Notes under the pieces: model-generated
What the model saw: only the letters and a program-made list of their open reading frames with translations
What the model was told of the DNA's origin: nothing
Database searches by the model: none
Translations under genes and position numbers: made by a program
Source: Tenrec ecaudatus
Lineage: Eukaryota > Chordata > Mammalia > Afrosoricida > Tenrecidae
Assembly (NCBI RefSeq): GCF_050624435.1
Contig: NC_134539.1
Coordinates: 46,036,001 to 46,100,000 of the forward strand
Length of the DNA: 64,000 nt
Reading direction: 5' to 3'
In this document: positions 12,095 through 21,725 of the stretch, piece by piece
Position numbering within the stretch: position 1 is the first letter of the stretch
How the letters are laid out: each line of letters starts with the position of its first letter

Positions 12095-12660
12095 GATTTG
12101 AATCATGGTGCTGGCAAAGAATATTGAAAGTACCGTGGACTGCCAGGGGAACAAGCAGACAGATCTGTCTTAGAAGAACGACAACCAGGAAGTTCCTTAG
12201 AATCGAGGATGGCAAGACTCTGTTGCGAATACTTTGGACAGGTTATCAGGAGAGACCAGTTTCTGGAAAAAAAATCACGCTTCGTAAAGTAGCTGGGCAA
12301 TGAGAAAGAAGGGAGTCTTCAATGACACTGGTTCTCCACCTTCCTCATGCCGTGGCCCTTGAATACAGTTCCTCATGTGGTGGTGACCCTCAACCATAAC
12401 ATTATTTTCGTTGCTACTTCATCACTGTCATTTTGCTACTGTCATGAATCAGGCGACCCCTGTGAAAGGGTTGTTCGACCTCCGAGGGGGTTATGACCCA
12501 CAGGTTGAGAACCACTGTCCTATGAGCTGGATTGACGCCACAGTACAGCAATCAGCTCCAACATAACCGGTGCGAGGCTGGAGCAGGGCAGGCAGGGTTT
12601 CCTTCTGCCTTGCCCGGCACTGCTCTGAGTTAGAACCAATTCAACAGCACTTAGCAATGA
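12095..12660 (+). mobile_element. RTE-clade LINE 3' fragment, split by a SPIN element
   Basis: The left part (12095-12325) encodes the C-terminal region of the RTE ORF in the open frame that ends at 12303. It includes the 'WCWQRILKVPWTAR' motif, which resembles the conserved segment downstream of the reverse transcriptase in BovB/RTE proteins. The right part (12518-12660) resumes with 'gagctggattgacgcca' and ends near 'ttcaacagcacttagcaa', the usual 3' terminus. A 192-bp hAT element separates the halves. The frame is not a functional gene; it is 5'-truncated and decayed. Confidence 0.85.
12326..12517. mobile_element. SPIN-type hAT MITE inside an RTE fragment
   Basis: The left terminal inverted repeat reads cactggttctccacc and the right ggttgagaaccactg. 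The family form is cagtggttctcaacc, so the left end carries two substitutions. Internal motifs 'cagttcctcatgtggtggtg' and 'gctacttcatcactgtcatt' fit the SPIN non-autonomous family. Flanking 8-mers ttcaatga (12318-12325) and tcctatga (12518-12525) match at six of eight positions, consistent with an aged 8-bp hAT target duplication. It encodes no transposase. Confidence 0.9.
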
Positions 12661-12699
12661 CACCAATCCCATTGTCTCCACTCTCTTTTTCCCGCCTTT

Positions 12700-12875
12700 T
12701 CCTTCCTTGCCCCGTGCTTTCGAGATGATTCCAACTCATAGTAACTCTATAGGACAGAATCAAACCACTTCTGAGCACTTCCATGCTCGCAATTTTAAGG
12801 AATTTAGAGGTCTCAGCTTTCTCCCACAGACCAGCTGGTGAGTCTGTGGTCAACCTTGCGCTTTATAGCCTGATG
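12700..12875 (-). mobile_element. AfroSINE, antisense
   Basis: Motifs 'gatgattccaactcatagta', 'actctataggacagaatc' and 'cacagaccagctggtgag' follow the reverse-complement AfroSINE order. Diverged; the boundaries are approximate. Confidence 0.8.
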
Positions 12876-13724
12876 TTTACGTCACTGCATCACCCGCTTC
12901 CTGTCCTTTCCTTATGGGATGTCATCTGGTTCGCTCCCCACCGACTGGCTCGCCGCTCCCTCTGGTTGACTTCTGAGTGTCTAGGCTCCTAAGATCCCTC
13001 GGGAATCCAGAGTGGGCAAATGGGCTCAAGCGCTAGCCTTGCCAAGTACAAGAGAAACAGCAGTTAGGGTTAGTCACCGTCTTCACCTGTTGGCCCCCAG
13101 ACAACTCTTCTAATGGCCTCCACTGTCCCCAGTAGGAGGGTTTCAAACTGTTCTCCAGCTTTGACAGGAAGGAGATTTCACAGGGTGCCCAACTGCCCTG
13201 GTTAATCCAGAACTGAGGGAGTTTCCAGGACATAGGATTCTCTGTCTTAAAACGAGCAGAGCCCCAGGGCAATGTGGACAAGATGATCGCCCTAACATTT
13301 CCTGGTCAAATGCCACATCACATCTAGTTCAGCCTAGCAATTATCTCCAGCAACAACAACCAAAAAAAGGATGGTCAAGGAAAAATTCATTGTAACCACA
13401 GTCAAAAACAGATATTCTCAAGCACTACTTTCTCTAATTATTGATCATTTGAATGGACAATAGAGAAATGTAGCAAACCATTTAGTTGTCTTTAAACACT
13501 TTTATATATAACTCAGCATATTTCCCATTTTTAAATGTTCCTATTTTATTCATTTCTAATCCATTTCCAAGAACTGTTCGTTTTTTTACCATGATTCTAA
13601 GAGGGAAACTTTGGAACTGCATCAATGACCATGGTCACCGATCACTTAAGGAAACAATAGTGAGTTACAAGCATTTTGCTTTCTACTGAAATGGCATGTG
13701 TCCATTTTGGTTAGATGTCCATAA
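12876..13724. other. Unassigned non-coding stretch
   Basis: No gene or repeat recognised. A short 'cagcaacaacaacc' run near 13350 resembles the tail of an RTE or SINE but has no recognisable body. Confidence 0.4.
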
Positions 13725-14712
13725 ATGCCTGATCCTGTCATTCTCACAACCGTGGTTGTGTTTGAGCCCATTGTTACCGCTCCCGCGTCCAACTATCTCC
13801 TTGGGTATCTTCCTCTTTTTCATTGACCCTCCGCCTTATCAAGCATGATGGCTCCTGCTTGGTAGCAGGGACTGCTCTCTCCTGAGAACTGTAAGGGGAA
13901 GTCTCACCGTCCCCACTTCTAAGGAGCATTCGGCTATACTTCTCCCACGGCATATTTGTTTGTTCTTCTGGCAGCCCATAGTAATATCAATATTCTTCAC
14001 CAACCTCCTAATTCTAGTGCTTCAATTCTTTTTCTGTCCTTCTAATTCCTTGCTCAACTCTTACAGACTTCTGAGATGCCTGAAGACACCATGGCTTGGG
14101 TGTGGCACCTTGTAGAGCTCAAAGTAGCATCCTTGCTCTTCAACACATTAGTGGACCCTGTACAGCAGCTTTGCCCAGTGCAACACAGTCTCTGATTTCT
14201 CGACTGCTGCTTCCATCAGCATCTAGTTGATCTACGCAAATGGAAATCTCTGACAACTTCAATCTTTTCTCCATTCATCATGATATTATTTATTAATCCA
14301 ATTGTTTTCTTTCATTAAGGTGTAATTCATACTGAAGGCTGCCGTCTATGATTTTCATCAGCAAATGCTTCAAGTCCTTCTTGGTTTCAGCAAGCAAGGC
14401 TGTGTCATCTACATATCACAGTTTATTAATCAGCTTTCCTCCAATCCTCATGCTAGATCCTTCTTCCTAGAGTCTAGTTTGGGGAAGTATTTGCGAAGCA
14501 TACAGATAAAGTAAGTATGGCAAGAGGATAAAACTCAGATGTACACTTTCCTGATTTGAAACTCAGATGTACACTTTCCTGATTTGCATTCCCTCATTCT
14601 GTTCTAAGGATTTTCTCTTGGTCCATGTGCAAGTCTGGCATGAACTCAATTAAGTGTTCTGGGATTCTTATATGATGATTTCCAACTATCCAAGTTATGA
14701 ATCTAGTTACAT
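13725..14712 (-). mobile_element. RTE-clade (BovB-like) LINE, 3' kilobase, antisense
   Basis: From left to right the reverse complement of an RTE 3' region is readable: the 3' UTR and C-terminal coding end (13725-14000), the linker ('caccatggcttgggtgtggc' near 14089), and the reverse transcriptase core. The catalytic Y-x-D-D codons (Tyr-Val-Asp-Asp) lie at 14404-14415 on the minus strand and are immediately preceded by an in-frame stop (14416-14418). Frameshifts and stops make it dead. It contains an exact 28-bp tandem duplication at 14531-14586. The upstream endonuclease region is missing. Confidence 0.85.
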
Positions 14713-15589
14713 ATATATTACATATGTATTTGTTTTTAAAAGCACTAATATAAATAAAATTCATTTATAGATGCATAAATTATGTTATCGACAGTCAAAA
14801 ACAAGCAGGATATAAACCAAATGTTAGCAATATTTATGTGAGTGGATACTCCTTTGAATTTGCTCAAAAATTTATCTTAACAATACAAAAAGGAAGGTCT
14901 GCAATTTCCATGGTTTAGAAATTCTTTTCTTAAAATTTCTGTCCTTCTTGTGTAAAAGATAAAGGATAATTCATTTATTTCGATTAATCTCATGTTTCTG
15001 TCATGTTCTTTCAACTAGTTCTCAATTTTAAGTTATTTCACTTTTCCAATGAATAGCCTATTGTCAGAAATGTGTGATTTCCGTTTGTTAAAACAGGGAA
15101 ACAATGGTCATTTCACATGCCAACGTGTAGAGATCAAGCATGCCTTCTGGATTTGTTGACTGGTAACAGAGCCATCTCAAAAACCCAGGTTCCTGCCATC
15201 TACCCACAGCTTCCTGAGTGTGCCAGGTCTGCGCTCAGGCCGCACCTTTGCATGGAAAGGTGGTTGCCTAGAAGCACCCAGAGAAACAAGCTGCTCTGTT
15301 GGCGCCCAACTAGAGAAAAAAAGAGAGTTGGTCTCCCAATCAGGGACTGTAAAATTTCCAGTCTGTCTGGGTTGACCAATTTAGGATACACACACTGTCC
15401 AGAACCATAAAATGTCCTGTGTTGATCAGCCAATACTCAGAATAATTTTCAACGCCATCCCCAAGCTTCAGACACAAGGAAGCAGACAATGAATCACAAT
15501 AGGATTCTCTAAGGAAAGGGATGAGAGAAAGCATGCTGGGTGCAGGGGGTGGGGGAAGGAGGTCGAGGTCCCTCTACCAAAGGATAGAC
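14713..15589. other. Unassigned AT-rich stretch
   Basis: AT-rich, no repeat family identified. Opposing open frames at 15117-15534 overlap each other and show no domain. Confidence 0.4.
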
Positions 15590-15997
15590 ACACTCAGAAC
15601 TATTAAATATGGCCACAGTTGGGAGAGAGGTCTTTACCAATGTAATTCAGAGTCTCGAAATGAGATTATTCAGGATTTAGAGTGGGCTATAAATCCAACG
15701 GTAGATGTTCTTACTGGTAGAGAAAGACAGGGGGAGATTGAAGGCAGAAATAGAAGAAAACCACCTGGAGGCAAAGATTGAAGTTATGCATTACAAAGCC
15801 AAGAAACACCAAGGACTGCCAGCAGCCAGCAGAAGCCACAAGCGAGGCAAGGAACGGATTCTCTGGTAGGGCCTCCAGAAGCAATCAGCGCCGCCAACAG
15901 CCTGATTTCAGATTGCTGGCTTCCAGAACTGAGAGAGAATAGATCTCTGCTACTCTCAGCCATCAAGTTAGTGGTACTTCATTACAAAAGACTAAGG
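15590..15997 (+). mobile_element. Solo LTR of MLT1 (ERVL-MaLR) type
   Basis: The right end, 'gcttccagaactgagagaga' followed by 'atctctgctactctcagccatcaag' in outline, and 'gtggtacttcattac' correspond to the conserved 3' end of MLT1-like LTRs. Upstream, 'gtagatgttcttactggtag' and 'agaagccacaagcgaggcaag' fit the middle of the same LTR class. No internal retroviral sequence adjoins it. The left boundary is uncertain. Confidence 0.65.
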
Positions 15998-16124
15998 GTA
16001 CCAACACCCTGAGTTAGAAATCAATGGAGTCTGATAGACACATGCATGTTCTGTCTTCTGAAAATAATCCTTTTAGTCCAGGTGGATTAAATTCCCTATC
16101 TGATCCACCTCGCCTGGTCCTACT

Positions 16125-16320
16125 GATGGGCTGCAGTGTGGTGGTGAAGTGCTCTGGGATTCAGGGGCTACTTCCTTGTTTGGGGCACATTGGAATATTC
16201 GCTAACCTCTGTGTTCCCAAGAGATCCCGATGGGAGTTCTGCCCTGCGACAGACAGGTGGCCAAGAGTCAGAATCAAGTCTATGGCAATGGGTTCAGTTC
16301 GGGGTCTTTTGGTGCTTGCC
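16125..16320 (+). mobile_element. AfroSINE
   Basis: A tRNA-like head ('ggctgcagtgtggtggtgaa') is followed by a diverged body. The typical 3' part reads 'gagttctgccctgcgacaga' and 'gagtcagaatcaagtctatg'. Sense orientation. Confidence 0.75.
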
Positions 16321-16797
16321 TCCACAGCTTTATCATGAGACCATCATGATACCTACCCCACGGAACTCTTCCTCAGGTTCCGTGCCAGGACCTGACATAA
16401 TTATGTCTTCATAAATATGAAATTCCCCTTTCCTTTTTAGGGAACTGGATGAAAAGTGATAACTTATCTTTGCAGCTTCACCCAATAGTCGCCTGCTACA
16501 TTAGCTCTCGAAGTGTAGTCGTCGAAATAGATTATCAAACACAGAATGGAGAATGACATAGCCTAGGCGGTGTCAGGAAGGATGAAATGTTGGAGCATGA
16601 AGGTGTCGCTGAGCTGATTTCGTCTCACAGGAATCAGCTTTCGGCTGATCCTCGTCAGTGTCCACCTGAATTTAGGCAAGTTCTGCTGGAGCTACCACAG
16701 CGGTTCTCAAAGGACCACGTGGGCACAGTGCCAGTAGGCAGGAGATTCCCAGTCCCTTCCTTACCCATTAAAAGCCAAGCCCTGCACAGGTGAGTAG
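16321..16797. other. Unassigned non-coding stretch
   Basis: The motif cagcggttctcaa at about 16698 resembles a hAT end but has no partner and no SPIN interior. Nothing else recognised. Confidence 0.4.
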
Positions 16798-16990
16798 ATG
16801 CTAACTCACACTGTGACCCTGGACAACAGAGTAGAATTACCCCATGGAGTTTCCAAAGCTATGCACTTTACAGAAGCCGACACCCCATCTTTCTTCTCTG
16901 GAGCAGTGGGTGGGGAGGGGTTCAAACCCTCAACCTCTTGGTCAGCAGCTGAGTGTTGAAGCACTGCATCCCCAGGATGCCTTTTCCACC
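16798..16990 (-). mobile_element. AfroSINE, antisense
   Basis: 'acaacagagtagaattaccc', 'catggagtttccaaagctat', 'ttctctggagcagtgggtgg' and 'ttggtcagcagctgagtg' occur in reverse-complement AfroSINE order. Confidence 0.85.
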
Positions 16991-17339
16991 CTGTTAGCAA
17001 GCCGGAAACCACCCAGTCAGTTAGTCACTAGTATTGGTAAAGCTCTCCAAGACCTTCCCCCGTGGTCTTGGTAATTTATTTGTTGATAACCTGAGAACTC
17101 CAAAAGTTCCCCCAAATCTGAACTAAACCCCATTGCTGATGATGATCTTGGAGATAGAGAATGATTTGTCCAGCTCTACACCCCTTATGGATGTAAAGTA
17201 AGTCGTGAAAGTCATTTCTCAGCTTTCTCTCCTTCGAGATGAGGGACTTCAACTCCCACCTACACTGGGGGAGACTTTTCTCAGAAGCGTCTCCAGTTGT
17301 TTCGCATTATTTATAAAATGAGGACCTTCAAACTGGGAG
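16991..17339. other. Unassigned non-coding stretch
   Basis: No exon or repeat recognised between an AfroSINE and a MIR. Confidence 0.4.
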
Positions 17340-17510
17340 CAGCGGTAAAAACTGATGGCCTGGGGTCAAGTCCTCAGCCACTGAGGAGCCGTGTGATTTG
17401 GACAAGGTGTTAAACCTTTTAGATTCTCTCTTTCACCTTTAAAATGGGGCGTCCTTTCCCCCCGGATTTTGGTGACAATTTCATGGAAAACATATAAATG
17501 GCATATACGG
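17340..17510 (+). repeat. MIR SINE fragment
   Basis: 'ggggtcaagtcctcagccac', 'gtgtgatttggacaaggtgt' and 'tttcacctttaaaatggggc' follow the MIR sense order. Confidence 0.75.
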
Positions 17511-17598
17511 ATATGGCATATGAAGTGCTTTCAAGTCTAAGTAAAAATTTAAGAGGGTTTTTCCCTGTTCTTTTTTTTCCTCTTCCACTTTTTTTTAA

Positions 17599-17761
17599 AC
17601 GGGAGAGGGTGAATGCAGTCCTCCACTACCACAAATTATGCAGCCGAGTGTCCCACATTTGGGGAAGTCGCAGGGGTCAGCGCATCCGCAGTGCAATGGA
17701 TGAGCCTCGCCCTGGGAAAACCACCTTCCAGAACATGGCATCTCCCCTGCCAGGTAAGTAC
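17599..17761 (-). pseudogene. RNU1: U1 snRNA retropseudogene
   Basis: Read on the minus strand, this is an almost complete U1 snRNA of about 163 bp (U1 is normally 164 nt). The 5' end ACTTACCTG that pairs with 5' splice sites is intact (17751-17759 on the plus strand reads caggtaagt). The Sm-binding sequence AATTTGTGG is also intact (17629-17637). Substitutions are spread through the stem-loops. Downstream of its 3' end, on the minus strand, comes A-rich sequence. The 11-mers ccctgttcttt (17563-17573) and ccctgctcttt (17765-17775) flank the whole unit with one mismatch, as expected for an L1-mediated retrocopy. No snRNA proximal sequence element is visible in the 5' flank, so expression is unlikely. 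Confidence 0.92.
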
Positions 17762-17775
17762 ATCCCCTGCTCTTT

Positions 17776-18354
17776 AAATGGGCGCTGGTTGGAGAAATCA
17801 TGACACTGCTAATCGTCGAAACAATCGGCATAGCGGTGGGGCGATCTGACGTCCTTGGGCTTCCCTACTGCCGTGAAGCAAGCGTCAGACAGGCCTCCAT
17901 GCTCCACCCTCCGTTACCTCTTCTGCCACCAGCCCTTCCTCCCACTGCTCTGCATCTGCACTGTGGTCACATGGAACTCACGGACAACACTCCCAGGAAG
18001 AGGGTCTGTTGGGGAAGTCAATGGGTTACCAAAGTTAGGAGCAGCCAGGACACAGCAATAAGAACACAGTCTTAGGTCTCCGCAGCCAGAAGCCAAGTCT
18101 TTTCTCTTTTTCTCAGCCTCTCAGCCAGGTGGTAGCTAAGTCTCCCTCCAGCCCTCAGTCTCTCAACCACCTAGTCCCTTGACCTTTGCCTCTGTGGGTT
18201 GGGAAGCCACACTTTCCGTCGCTCTGTCCTACATTGCTCAGAAGAGCACTTTCACGATCGGTCTGAAGTGGAGGTGGCCAGCGAGACCAGATGCACAGAG
18301 ACTCGGAGGAGCAGGGCTGGGCCAAAGGGCCCCTTCTCCTCATCTGGCTGCGAC
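17776..18354. other. Unassigned, relatively GC-rich stretch upstream of a possible exon
   Basis: No repeat recognised. It is somewhat richer in CpG than its surroundings (for example around 17815-17850 and 18215-18300), but not convincingly a CpG island. Confidence 0.35.
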
Positions 18355-18470
18355 AATGGCTGGTCGTCTAAAGCCCTCCAGCAATGTCATGAAGGAACGT
18401 CCCAACATCAATCTGCCTCCAACAGTAAGACAGCCAAGACAGCCTATGGAACAATTCTCTTCTGACACAG
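18355..18470 (+). CDS. Possible first coding exon (weak)
   Basis: An ATG in good Kozak context (A at -3, G at +4; 'gcgacaatggctgg') opens a frame of about 38 codons. The frame reaches a plausible splice donor, acag/gtaggg, at about 18470. The predicted peptide starts MAGRLKPSSN and is proline-rich; I do not recognise it. It is not part of a repeat I could identify. Without a matching downstream exon, transcript or conservation evidence this could easily be chance: short frames with a nearby GT are common. Confidence 0.15.
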
Positions 18471-18544
18471 GTAGGGCTGTCAGGACGCAGCGCTGATTTG
18501 ATAACATTGGTTTTTCTATAAGTGTTTTATATATATTTCGTGTT

Positions 18545-18690
18545 TTTTTAAGTCCTCGCCATGACTCTGAAAGGTAGATGGGGCTCCCTTTTTATATTTG
18601 TGGGAAACGGCTTCAAGAAGCTAAGGAACACGTCCAAAGTGATTCAACTTGTAAGGAGCAGAGCCAGGATCAGTACTGTGGCCCTCAACC
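18545..18690 (-). repeat. MIR SINE fragment, antisense
   Basis: 'ggcttcaagaagctaaggaa', 'cacgtccaaagtgattcaac' and 'ggagcagagccaggatcagt' match the reverse-complement MIR order (settled gap near its left end). Confidence 0.65.
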
Positions 18691-20455
18691 TAGCACCTGG
18701 AACTGATCATCGTAGCTACAAGTTGGGGGGCCTTTCACTGATCATTTCGGTGGGCATACAAGAATGAGTGAGATGGGGACCAACAAGCAACTGGCCTGCT
18801 GGATGTTGGAGAAGACCAGGGTCAGGTCTGGTATAAAAGCATCCTCAACTCCTCAGGCTGCTGGAGAGCAATGATCCAAATGGACCGAACTCTCTTCCCC
18901 CAGATGGCTTGGTGCACCCCTATGTCCTCGAACGGGCTAGACAAATGAACAAATGAAGTTCAGGAAAGACATTGCATGAGAGACCATTGCAACATAGCAG
19001 AGACGTACAAAGACCAAAGATCACTGTTAATTCCCAGTGTACTGCCCTGAGGACTATAAATTGCATTATAAACCGTAATGCGCACTGGATTTGTGGGAAG
19101 AACTGGGCGTCCCTAATGTGCAAGCAAAGAAAAAGTAGCCAAGTGAAGTGACTTGTCCAAAAGCAGTATAATGAGTTAAACAGTAAGGATGGTCTGGGCT
19201 TGGACTAGCTTTGTTGTGTCCTCTGTCTCGTTCCCAGAGGATTCGAGGTAGCTTTGAAAGACACAGGCAGTTACACAATGTAGAGTGTCCACAAAAACAA
19301 AACAAGCCAGTTGCTCAGGAGAAGCTGACTGTCCCTGGTACATGGTCTAAAGGAAATGACTCCCTTGGGTCCTCACAAAGGGTAGCAAACCACATCCTCA
19401 AGTGCATCTTCCAGGACATGCATCAGTGGGGCTCAGAGGGTTGCTTGCTAGCATTCCTTAATGTGGGCTGATGGCATGAGGCCAAAGCTCAGATCCAGGG
19501 AGCAATTCTCCAAGGGGCCAAATCAAGACAGGCCAGGTGCGCCGTTCTCTGATGGTGTATCTTTATCCAAAAAGAACATCTGGAGAGTCTGGAAGACTCG
19601 CTTAACAGTGCACTCTTCATTCTGGGCTCCGTGAATTTTACTTCTCACACCAAAACTTCGAATAAATGCTAATTCATAGTGAATTGAAAGTGACAAGCAT
19701 CCAGGACACAGTCAATATTTTGGAACTATAAAGTACTCCATATGATTTATCAGTCAGATAACCAGTAGAAAGGTGTGTGAGCTAGAGTGTACATTAGACT
19801 ATGTAGCCAAGACACTCCAAAACATAGTAACCTTGATGCAACTAAAGTTCATCTCTCTTTCACAGAACCTCCCTGTTGTCACCCAGGACAGATGGACAAC
19901 CTGGCAGTGCCTCTGCTTATCCTCAGCATGCAATGGCATGTGTCTACGGAAGCTGCTCTGGTAGTTGGGTTGCCATTCCAAAGCCACAGAAATGATCAGA
20001 ATGAAATGCCAACTGATTTCTTATAAAAATGTAGTCTAAAAGTTCTATGTGTCAATAGGTTTCTATCCCACAGACTAAAAACTTCAGGACATGGCTGCCC
20101 CTAACCGCAAGGAGGCCTAAGAAATGAGCTCTCAGCCTGAGAAGCCTGATGTCCACCTAAAAACTGGAGGAGGTTTATTACTGCTAGGGCGACTGTACAA
20201 ATGTGCCACCAGGGATTGGCATTAGCTCACAAAAGCCAAGCAGCTTAAAACAGAATTTATCTCTGGATAAAAGACCAGTCCACTACTGGCCACAGAGAAG
20301 GACACTGCTTCTACCTCTGCAGACTTCTCTAGTGGAATTAAGGTTTAGATTCGACATAAGCATTGGCCCCTATGAGCCATGGCTTTTTCTCCCATAAACA
20401 AACCCCGTCTGTGGAGTGAACGCTGAAGAGTCAATCACACCGCTCCACCTCTACT
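18691..20455. other. Largely unassigned stretch
   Basis: A weak antisense MIR-like segment is visible at about 19122-19206 ('gtgaagtgacttgtccaaaa'). Nothing else is recognised; open frames at 19066-19471 and 19773-20026 overlap on both strands. Confidence 0.4.
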
Positions 20456-20612
20456 AGGATGCCCAATAAAGAAGAAAGCCACGCGTATTGGTGAGGATGT
20501 AGAGACATTAGAACATTGCTGGGAGGGATATAGTACAGCCAGTCTGGCAGTTCCCCAAAAGTTAAAATTTAAAACTACTCGATAACCCCGCAATTCCATT
20601 GCTGAAGATATG
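20456..20612 (+). mobile_element. Old L1 (L1M-type) 3' fragment
   Basis: 'gtattggtgaggatgtagag', 'gaacattgctgggagggata', 'ggcagttccccaaaagttaa' and 'ccccgcaattccattgctga' correspond to the well-known L1 segment at the end of ORF2/3' UTR. Sense orientation, diverged. Confidence 0.75.
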
Positions 20613-20802
20613 CCCCTCAATCATGAACAGCGTTGCTTCCACTCCAGCCACTGGGAAGCATGGCTCCCTTGGGGCTCATTGAATTTGCCTAGTCTAGAGA
20701 AGTTGTCGAGCCTTTGACTTTACTTGGGTTCACAACCAAAGCCCGCCTCCCCTCAGAAGCTCGCAAAAGCTCACTGCCATAGAGTCAATGCCGACTCATT
20801 CC

Positions 20803-21340
20803 CCATAGAAGCAGCAGTCGTGAAATCAAATGATGAGACTGCACTGGTCAAATCTGTTGGAAGGAAAAACAACTCTTTAAAGTGGTAAAGACTAAAGATG
20901 TCGCTTTCAGGAATAAGGTTCACCCAACCCAAGCCATGGGATGCTCAATTGCTCCATACGCATGCGAAAACTGAACAATCTCTAGGGAAAATTGAAGATT
21001 GTATGCATTTTATCATGGTGTTGTCGAAGAAGGTTGACCATACCCTGGAGTGCCAGAGGGAGTATCTTAGAAGTACAGCCAGATCGCTCCTGCGAAGTGA
21101 GGATGGGGAGGCTCTGTCTTTGGATTTGTTTCCAGGAGGGACCAGTCCCTGGAGAAGGATACCATGCTTGGTAAAATAAAGGGTCAGCAAAGAAAGAAGA
21201 CTGCCGATGAGAGGAACTGGCCCAGTGATTGCAGCATTGGGCTCAAACGTAGGCGTGCGTGTGAGGATGTTGCAGGTCCAGGTAGTGTGTTGTTCAATAG
21301 TACACAGGGCTGCTATAAGTTGCAATTGGCTCAATGGTAC
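20803..21340 (+). mobile_element. RTE-clade LINE 3' fragment
   Basis: Sense RTE from the region after the reverse transcriptase ('aagatgtcgctttcaggaat', 'aacccaagccatgggatgct') through 'gggaccagtccctggagaag' and 'catgcttggtaaaataaagg' to the 3' end near 21340. It overlaps several short open frames on both strands that are debris of the RTE ORF. Confidence 0.85.
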
Positions 21341-21384
21341 CTGAAAGCAGGATATCTTATATAAAACCAACAAAAGAGAAAACC

Positions 21385-21725
21385 CGCTGTCATTTCATCA
21401 ATTCCAACTCCTTGTCACTCTAGGGCAGAGGTCCTCAAACTTTTTAAACAGGGGGCCAGTTCACTGTCCCTCAGACCCGTTGGAGGGCCGGACTACAGTT
21501 TAAAAAAAAATGATGAACAAATTCCTATGCGTACTGCACATATCTTATTTTGAAGTAAAAAAACAAATGGGGCAAAAACACCCAGTGGGCCAGATAAATG
21601 TCCTCTGTGGGCCACATGTGGCCCGCGGGCCATAGTTTGAGGACGTCTGCTAGGGTTTCTGAGATGGTCAATCTATTGGAGCAGACAGCTCATCTGTCTC
21701 TCACAGATCATTTGATCGGACCAAC
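21385..21725 (-). mobile_element. AfroSINE, antisense, split by an OC1-like element
   Basis: The left part is 'tcatcaattccaactccttg' and 'tcactctaggg'. The right part resumes 'tagggtttctgagatggtca', 'ggagcagacagctcatctgt' and ends near 'cctagtccatgg'. A 224-bp DNA transposon interrupts the equivalent of 'accctatagggtttc'. Confidence 0.85.
21426..21649. mobile_element. OC1-like hAT MITE inside an AfroSINE
   Basis: Terminal inverted repeats cagaggtcctcaaac and gtttgaggacgtctg (14 of 15 positions) bound 224 bp. Internal motifs include 'agggggccagttcactgtcc' at the left and 'gccacatgtggcccgcgggc' at the right. The host reads ctctaggg before the element and ctaggg after it, fitting an 8-bp duplication that later lost a CT. 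I recognise it as the OposCharlie1 (OC1) type, a hAT family found patchily in tetrapods including tenrec. A sibling family cannot be excluded. Non-autonomous. Confidence 0.75.

Noticed and set aside
11854..12303. 149-residue open frame as a possible gene
   Set aside because: Its second half is the C-terminal debris of an RTE LINE and its first half reads through unrelated T-rich sequence.
15590..15997. Endogenous retrovirus with coding capacity
   Set aside because: Only an LTR-type fragment is recognisable; no internal retroviral region adjoins it.
16698..16712. Possible SPIN end (cagcggttctcaa)
   Set aside because: No SPIN interior follows and no partner end or duplication is present.
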